Shown piece after piece: positions 59,714 through 64,000 of a stretch of 64,000 nucleotides of DNA. Each line of letters starts with the position of its first letter. Position 1 is the stretch's first letter. Under the pieces are notes generated by a model. The model searched no databases. It was not told the origin of the DNA and worked only from the letters and a program-made list of their open reading frames with translations. The position numbers were made by a program, and so were the translations under genes. Source of the DNA: Sphingomonas sp. SORGH_AS_0879 (GTDB taxonomy: Bacteria > Pseudomonadota > Alphaproteobacteria > Sphingomonadales > Sphingomonadaceae); the NCBI RefSeq assembly GCF_030819175.1, contig NZ_JAUTBJ010000002.1:1498001-1562000 (forward strand), written 5' to 3'.

Positions 59714-61390
59714 TCATGCTCCGTTCATACTGCGTTTGCCGGGCCATTCCATCAGTTCGGCCTCGGGGAAAGCCTCGCGGGCGGCGCGGACCATGTCCGA
59801 TTCCCACGCGGCGGTCTTGATCGCTTCCTCGGCCGCCATCTGCTGTTCGTGCAGCGTGGGCTGGCCGGGCATGTCCTCCATCGTGATGCGCCAGACCTGG
59901 CCGGTCGCGGATTTCAAGGCCGCCACCAACTCGCTCAGCGTATCGGCCGCGATGGGGCGTGATCCGCTGAACACGACCTCCGGTGGCGCATAACGCACGA
60001 GACGCGCGCCGTGGCGCAACCGCGCCGCCAGCGCCAATTGCCCCATATCGTCCAGCCGGTCGATCATCGCGACGAAGCTGTCGGGCAGCTTGGGCGGCTC
60101 GGGCTCGGCGGGTGGCGGGGGAGGGGCGAGGGAGACCGGAGCGGGCGTGGGAGCCGCCTGATGCGTCACCGCGGGAGCAGTCGGGGCGGAGACGCCGCCA
60201 TCGCGAATCTGCCGCGCCAATTCACCCGGATCGGGCAGCGTCGAGGCATGGATCGCGCGGAGCAGTGCCATTTCCGCCGCCTCGATGGGCAGGGCGGCGC
60301 GCGCGACCTCGTCATGCCCCTTCAGGAACAATTGCCATAACCGGTGCAGCGCCGGGAAGCTGAGCGACCCCGCCCATTCCTCGCGCGCGGCCCGCTCCTC
60401 CAGCGGCTGGGCGGCGTCAGGCGGCGTGCCGACCTTGGTCAGGGTGATGCCGTGCACCGTCTCCAGCAAGGACCGCAGCACCGATTGCGGGTCGACGCCA
60501 TAATCATATTGCCGCCGAAGCGACGCCAACGCCCCCGCGCCGTCGCCGTTCAGGATCAGCCCCAGAAGGTCGCGCACCGCGCCGCGATCCGACAGGCCCA
60601 GCATCTCGCGCACGGCGGCCGCCGTGACGCCGCCGCCCTCCAGATCGGCATGGGCGATCGCCTGGTCCAGGATCGACAGGCCGTCGCGCGCCGAGCCTTC
60701 CGCCGCGCGCGCGACCAGCATCAGCGCTTCTTCCTCCGCGCTGACGCCTTCCTTGACGCAGATGTCGGCGAAATGCGCGGCCAGCTTGTCCGCCGTGATC
60801 CGCCGCAGGTCGAAACGCTGGCAGCGCGACAGGACGGTGATCGGAACCTTGTTCACTTCCGTGGTGGCGAACAGGAATTTCACATGGGCGGGCGGCTCCT
60901 CCAGCGTCTTCAACAGCGCGTTGAAGGCGTTCTTGGAGAGCATATGGACTTCGTCGACGATGTAGATCTTGAACCGCGCCGACACGGCGGCATAGCGCGA
61001 CGCCTCGATGATCTCGCGTACATCGTCCACGCCGGTATGGCTGGCGGCGTCCATCTCGATCACGTCGATATGGCGGCCTTCCGCGATGGCGCGGCAGGGC
61101 TCGCACTGCCCGCACGGGCTGATCGTCGGGCCGCCGGTGCCGTCGGGGCCGACGCAATTCAGCGCCTTGGCGATCAGCCGCGCGGTCGAGGTCTTGCCCA
61201 CTCCGCGCACGCCGGTCATCAGGAACGCATGGGCCAGCCGGTCACGCTTGATCGCATTGCCCAGCGTCTGGACCATCGCATCCTGCCCGATCAGCGCATC
61301 GAAAGTCTGCGGCCGGTATTTGCGCGCGAGGACGCGATACGCCTCCGCCTTGGGTTGGGGCGGTTCGCCCAGGTCGAACGAATCAGCCAT
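59714..61390 (-). CDS. dnaX: DNA polymerase III subunit gamma/tau
   Basis: A 558-residue clamp-loader subunit: LARKYRPQTFDALIGQD near residue 20, Walker A TGVRGVGKTSTARL near 55, a Cys-containing zinc module (CGQCEPCRAI near 90), Walker B VDEVHMLSKNAFNALLK near 130 and sensor 1 ATTEVNKVP. The C-terminal part (about 390-558) is the tau-specific region. It loads the sliding clamp at the replication fork. The ATG at 61390 is chosen as the family N-terminus; the 168 bases upstream in frame have no domain. Gene order ffs-dnaX-ybaB is typical. Confidence 0.95.
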   Translation of the reverse strand: MADSFDLGEPPQPKAEAYRVLARKYRPQTFDALIGQDAMVQTLGNAIKRDRLAHAFLMTGVRGVGKTSTARLIAKALNCVGPDGTGGPTISPCGQCEPCRAIAEGRHIDVIEMDAASHTGVDDVREIIEASRYAAVSARFKIYIVDEVHMLSKNAFNALLKTLEEPPAHVKFLFATTEVNKVPITVLSRCQRFDLRRITADKLAAHFADICVKEGVSAEEEALMLVARAAEGSARDGLSILDQAIAHADLEGGGVTAAAVREMLGLSDRGAVRDLLGLILNGDGAGALASLRRQYDYGVDPQSVLRSLLETVHGITLTKVGTPPDAAQPLEERAAREEWAGSLSFPALHRLWQLFLKGHDEVARAALPIEAAEMALLRAIHASTLPDPGELARQIRDGGVSAPTAPAVTHQAAPTPAPVSLAPPPPPAEPEPPKLPDSFVAMIDRLDDMGQLALAARLRHGARLVRYAPPEVVFSGSRPIAADTLSELVAALKSATGQVWRITMEDMPGQPTLHEQQMAAEEAIKTAAWESDMVRAAREAFPEAELMEWPGKRSMNGA

Positions 61391-61459
61391 GCCGGGCCGT
61401 GAGGATCGGGGTGTTGGAAAGCATCGCGGACCAACATAGGCGCTCCGACCCGCGCCGTC

Positions 61460-61552
61460 AGGTGGAATCGTAATAACCGTCAGTAGCGTCAGTACCGGCA
61501 GCGCCGTCATCCCAGCACCGTCATTACCGTCATCCCAGCGAAGGCTGGGATC
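61460..61552. repeat. Degenerate GTCA repeats and REP hairpin upstream of dnaX
   Basis: Between the SRP RNA and dnaX the sequence runs through about six degenerate units of the type ACCGTCAT/GCGTCAG and ends in ATCCCAGC-GAAG-GCTGGGAT (61532-61551), a hairpin of a familiar alphaproteobacterial REP type. It would lie in the dnaX leader if transcription starts upstream. Confidence 0.65.
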
Positions 61553-61626
61553 TCTCACGAGCGGGCCAACACACGGCGAAAGGCTCCAGCCTGCACTGGG
61601 GCGACGAATGTCTGATGTCGGAGGGT

Positions 61627-61715
61627 GGGAGCCGGGACGACCCGCAGCGAAATCGTTGCGGCTGCTTCCGTCAGGACCTGACCGGGTTGGCGATGACTAC
61701 GTCCGCCCGACTCCC
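61627..61715 (-). ncRNA. ffs: Signal recognition particle RNA, small bacterial type
   Basis: On the minus strand, bases 61715-61627 read GGGAGTCGGGCGGACG at the 5' end and pair with CGTCCCGGCTCCC at the 3' end. The core reads CCCGGTCAGGTCC-TGAC-GGAAGCAGCC, the Ffh-binding signature. The apical loop is TGAC (a URRC tetraloop) where most bacteria have GGAA. Length is about 89 bases. It guides Ffh to signal peptides of nascent proteins. Its place upstream of dnaX is typical. Confidence 0.9.
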
Positions 61716-61721
61716 GCCGCG

Positions 61722-61750
61722 CATATGGCGAAACGGGGCCGGGGGATCAA
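61722..61750 (-). promoter_or_regulatory. SRP RNA promoter
   Basis: TTGATC (61745-61750) and CATATG (61722-61727), 17 bases apart on the minus strand, with the first RNA base about seven bases downstream. This is a good housekeeping-sigma promoter for the RNA gene. Confidence 0.7.
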
Positions 61751-61788
61751 GTCCTTATCCCACCGGCCCCGTCGGTCATGTCATCGCC

Positions 61789-62085
61789 TCAGCGACGGAA
61801 GCACTGGCGTTGCGGCCCGTTCCAGGTCCGCACCCAGCGGCAGGTCACGCGCGGACGGCCATAGCCGCGCCAGCCCGGACCACGCTCGTAACCGCCGCGA
61901 TGCCAGCCGGGGCCACGGTCCCAGCCACGTCCGCGATCCCAACCCGGTCCGCGATGGGGTCCGCCCGGCCCGCGATCCCAGCCGGGGCCCCGGCCCCAGC
62001 GATCATGCGGCGCGGCTTCGGCGGGGGCGGCGGCGATGCCGCTGACAGCGATCAGACCGGCGCCCAAGACAGCAAGAAGTTTCAT
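61789..62085 (-). CDS. Small secreted Gly/Trp/Arg-repeat protein
   Basis: A 98-residue protein with a signal peptide (LLAVLGAGLIAVSGIAAAPAEA), followed by about six degenerate repeats of RGPGWDRG (about residues 30-72), then CRWVRTWNGPQRQCFRR with two Cys. The repeat is highly basic and aromatic. No catalytic motif. Similar repeat proteins are common in sphingomonads, of unknown role. Confidence 0.75.
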   Translation of the reverse strand: MKLLAVLGAGLIAVSGIAAAPAEAAPHDRWGRGPGWDRGPGGPHRGPGWDRGRGWDRGPGWHRGGYERGPGWRGYGRPRVTCRWVRTWNGPQRQCFRR

Positions 62086-62182
62086 AACGCTTTACTCCCG
62101 GTGAACCCGCCCTTCGGCGAGCATGGGAGAAGAATGCCGAATCGCCGATGATTGCGTGCTGAACCAACTCGTTATCGGGTGT

Positions 62183-62488
62183 TCAGGGAAGCCGGGCGGT
62201 CAATCCGTCCAATCGGTCGTCCATGACGATCTGGCAGGCGAGACGGCTGAAGCGTGTCGCATCGGGCACCAGATCCAGCATATCCTCCTCCTCGGGCGAG
62301 GGCGGGGCGAGGAGGTCGATATAGGCCGGATCGATCAGCACATGGCAGGTCGCGCAGGACATTTGCCCACCGCAGGTGCCCTCCATCGGCTGGCCCGCCC
62401 GTTGTCCGGCGCGGAGCAGCGTCTCGCCGGGCGAGGCCTCGGCGGGGAGGGCATGACCGTCGCGGCCGATGAAGCTCAGGGCGATCAC
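62183..62488 (-). CDS. 2Fe-2S ferredoxin
   Basis: A 101-residue ISC/adrenodoxin-type ferredoxin. Cluster ligands are CGGQMSCATC (Cys-x5-Cys-x2-Cys, about residues 39-48) and LACQI near 85. The loop EEEDMLDLVPDATRFSRLAC matches the electron-transfer acidic face of this family. The GTG start overlaps the desulfurase stop (GTGA). It probably supplies electrons for Fe-S assembly or another redox partner. Confidence 0.93.
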   Translation of the reverse strand: MIALSFIGRDGHALPAEASPGETLLRAGQRAGQPMEGTCGGQMSCATCHVLIDPAYIDLLAPPSPEEEDMLDLVPDATRFSRLACQIVMDDRLDGLTARLP

Positions 62489-63546
62489 GGACGCTGCACC
62501 TTGGCCGCCGTCACCAACTGGTCGAGGGCTTGGAGCAATTCGGCCTCCGTCGTGTAGCGCCCGAAGCCCAGCCGGATCGAGGATTTCGCCTGCGCGCCGT
62601 TCAGGCCTAGCGCGGTCAGGACATGGCTGGTCCGTCCCGATCCGCTGGCACAGGCGCTGCCGGCGGAAAAGGCGATGTCGCGGCAATCGGACATGAGCCG
62701 CGCCACGTCCAGCCCTTCGCGACGGACGTTGAGGTTGCCGTGATAGCGCCGGGTGGTCGAGCCGTTGACCGTCCAGTCCGGGCCGAGCCGCTCCACCGCC
62801 AGCGTCCACAACCGCTCGACATGCACGCGATCCGCCTCGGCGTGCGTCGCCATCAGCCTCGCCGCCGCGCCGAACCCGGCACAGAGCGCGGGGCTGAGCG
62901 TGCCCGAGCGACCGCCCTCCTGATCCCCGCCATGAAGCAGCGGGGGCAGGGTGATGCCGTCGCGTATCCACAATGCGCCGATACCTTTGGGGCCATGGAT
63001 CTTGTGCGCCGACAGCGCGACCAGATCGACGCCATCGGGAATGGCGATCCGGCCATAGCCCTGCACCGCGTCGCACAGCATCCAGGCACCTACGCGATGG
63101 GCGTGTCCGGCCAGCGCCGCGATGGGCTGGATCGTGCCGATCTCGTTGTTGACCAGCATGGCGGCGACCAGAGCCGTGCCCTCCGCCATGGATTCCGGCG
63201 TGACCAGACCCTCGCCATCGACCGGCAGCACGGTCAACGGTCGTCCGGTCGCGCGTGCGGTGTCGAGAACGGCGGCATGTTCGATGGCGGTGGTGACGAT
63301 GCCGCCGCTCACGCCCTTGATCGCCCAGTTGAGCGCCTCTGTCGCACCGCTGGTAAAGACCACCCGCCCGCCCGTGGGGAGTAGCGCCGCCACCTGATCG
63401 CGCGCCACCTCCACCGCCGCGCGCGCCTGTCGTCCGGCGCGGTGGGGGGAATGGGGATTGGCATGACCCTGTTCCAGCCAGGGGAGCATCGCCTTCAACG
63501 CTTCGGGGGCGAGCGGGGTCGTCGCCTGATAGTCGAGATAGATCAT
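62485..63546 (-). CDS. Cysteine desulfurase (NifS/IscS type), first of two
   Basis: A 353-residue PLP enzyme: YLDYQATTPL at the start, SGATEALNWAI near 65, PLP Lys in LSAHKIHGPKGIG near 184 and the catalytic Cys in SAGSACASGSGRTSHVL near 300. It takes sulfur from cysteine for Fe-S or thiolated molecules. The stop overlaps the ferredoxin and its ATG overlaps the second desulfurase (ATGA), so the three are coupled. Confidence 0.94.
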   Translation of the reverse strand: MIYLDYQATTPLAPEALKAMLPWLEQGHANPHSPHRAGRQARAAVEVARDQVAALLPTGGRVVFTSGATEALNWAIKGVSGGIVTTAIEHAAVLDTARATGRPLTVLPVDGEGLVTPESMAEGTALVAAMLVNNEIGTIQPIAALAGHAHRVGAWMLCDAVQGYGRIAIPDGVDLVALSAHKIHGPKGIGALWIRDGITLPPLLHGGDQEGGRSGTLSPALCAGFGAAARLMATHAEADRVHVERLWTLAVERLGPDWTVNGSTTRRYHGNLNVRREGLDVARLMSDCRDIAFSAGSACASGSGRTSHVLTALGLNGAQAKSSIRLGFGRYTTEAELLQALDQLVTAAKVQRP

Positions 63547-64000
63547 GCCGCCCGCTGACCCCGCGATATGGCGCGCCAGGCGGTGACGAAGCGATCGACA
63601 TCCTGGCGCGTCGTGGTGCGGCCGAAGCTGACCCGCACCACCTCGCGCCCCGCCTCCACGCTCCAGCCGAGGGCGGACAGGACATGGCTGGGCTTCAGGC
63701 TGCCGCTGGCGCAGGCGCTACCCGCCGATACCGAGATTTGCGCGAGATCGAACTGGATCAACTGTGCGGCGGAGGGCTTGCCGGGCATATGATAGCTGGC
63801 GATGGCGGGATGGCGGCGGCTGGCGTCCGCGACGACGATCCCGCCCGAACGACGGATCGCATCGTCGAGGTGCGCGCGCAGGTCGCAATGATCCGGCTCG
63901 GGCTCGGCCAGCGCGGCGGCATAGCCCAGCACGCCCGGCATATTCTCGGTGCCGGGGCGATAGCCGCGCTCCTGCCCGCCGGTGGGGGCCAGCAGGCTCA
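63543..64000 (-). CDS. Cysteine desulfurase, second paralogue (5' end beyond window)
   Basis: The C-terminal 152 residues, open to the right edge without a start; an internal ATG at 63941 is not the true start because the frame continues upstream with TGGQERGYRPGTENM, a conserved desulfurase block. The catalytic Cys lies in SVSAGSACASGSLKPSHVL. The PLP Lys would be outside the window. It is a paralogue of the neighbouring gene, about one third identical by eye in this part. Confidence 0.9.
   Translation of the reverse strand, partial: SLLAPTGGQERGYRPGTENMPGVLGYAAALAEPEPDHCDLRAHLDDAIRRSGGIVVADASRRHPAIASYHMPGKPSAAQLIQFDLAQISVSAGSACASGSLKPSHVLSALGWSVEAGREVVRVSFGRTTTRQDVDRFVTAWRAISRGQRAA

Noticed and set aside
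62183..63685. 500-codon frame spanning the ferredoxin and the desulfurase
   Set aside because: Only the last 101 residues form a protein family (ferredoxin). The rest is out of frame with the conserved desulfurase.
1..64000. tRNA, rRNA, integrase, transposase, plasmid or phage origin genes
   Set aside because: None was recognised on reading both strands. A tRNAscan-SE and profile search would be decisive; eye reading can miss one tRNA.

Overview
The window is dense, GC-rich chromosomal DNA of an alphaproteobacterium, most likely Sphingomonas or a close relative in the Sphingomonadaceae. The basis is gene content: TonB-dependent receptors, an MprF-type flippase/synthase, a complete exosortase A (XrtA) exopolysaccharide locus, an EcfG-type promoter, a URRC-loop SRP RNA, and a deoxyhypusine-synthase-like gene near an ornithine decarboxylase. 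The last pair fits the homospermidine chemotype of Sphingomonas sensu stricto. The genus is inferred, not proven. No tRNA or rRNA gene, CRISPR array, transposase or phage gene was recognised.

Layout. 1-9.8 kb: a hybrid sensor kinase cut by the left edge, a small secreted protein, a HAD phosphatase, a SleB-type cell-wall hydrolase, a TonB receptor, a PhoD-type phosphatase and a VirJ-like hydrolase. 9.8-13.7 kb: a palindromic repeat element, then a 1100-residue GH18/deacetylase/GT2 fusion. 13.7-19 kb: a PDZ protein-response regulator-kinase operon divergent from mprF; both sides begin with a mini-ORF overlapping the main start codon, and two identical dyads lie between them. 19-28.4 kb: a glycosylasparaginase, a large TonB receptor, a galactose (De Ley-Doudoroff) operon and a malate:quinone oxidoreductase with a Tat-like leader. 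28.4-34.8 kb: a second copy of the palindromic element, fRMsr, an RcnB/glycine-zipper protein, an M28 peptidase, and a stress operon (SDR, ferritin-like protein, manganese catalase).

34.8-52.5 kb is the XrtA locus. Two hydrolases and an acyl carrier protein run leftward; acyl-CoA ligase, decarboxylase, export lipoprotein, chain-length protein, tyrosine kinase, outer-membrane protein, ATPase, deacetylase, FemAB protein, glycosyltransferase, exosortase and amidotransferase run rightward, mostly with 4-base stop/start overlaps. It should make and export a polysaccharide and process PEP-CTERM proteins at the inner membrane. No PEP-CTERM substrate is encoded here.

52.5-64 kb: an esterase, the ornithine decarboxylase/DHS-like/48-residue membrane protein group, a threonine dehydratase with a 54-residue membrane protein, mtgA, a small EcfG-controlled membrane protein, ybaB, dnaX, the SRP RNA, a Gly/Trp/Arg repeat protein, and a ferredoxin with two tandem cysteine desulfurases, the second cut by the right edge. 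Several families of palindromic repeats fill the intergenic gaps.
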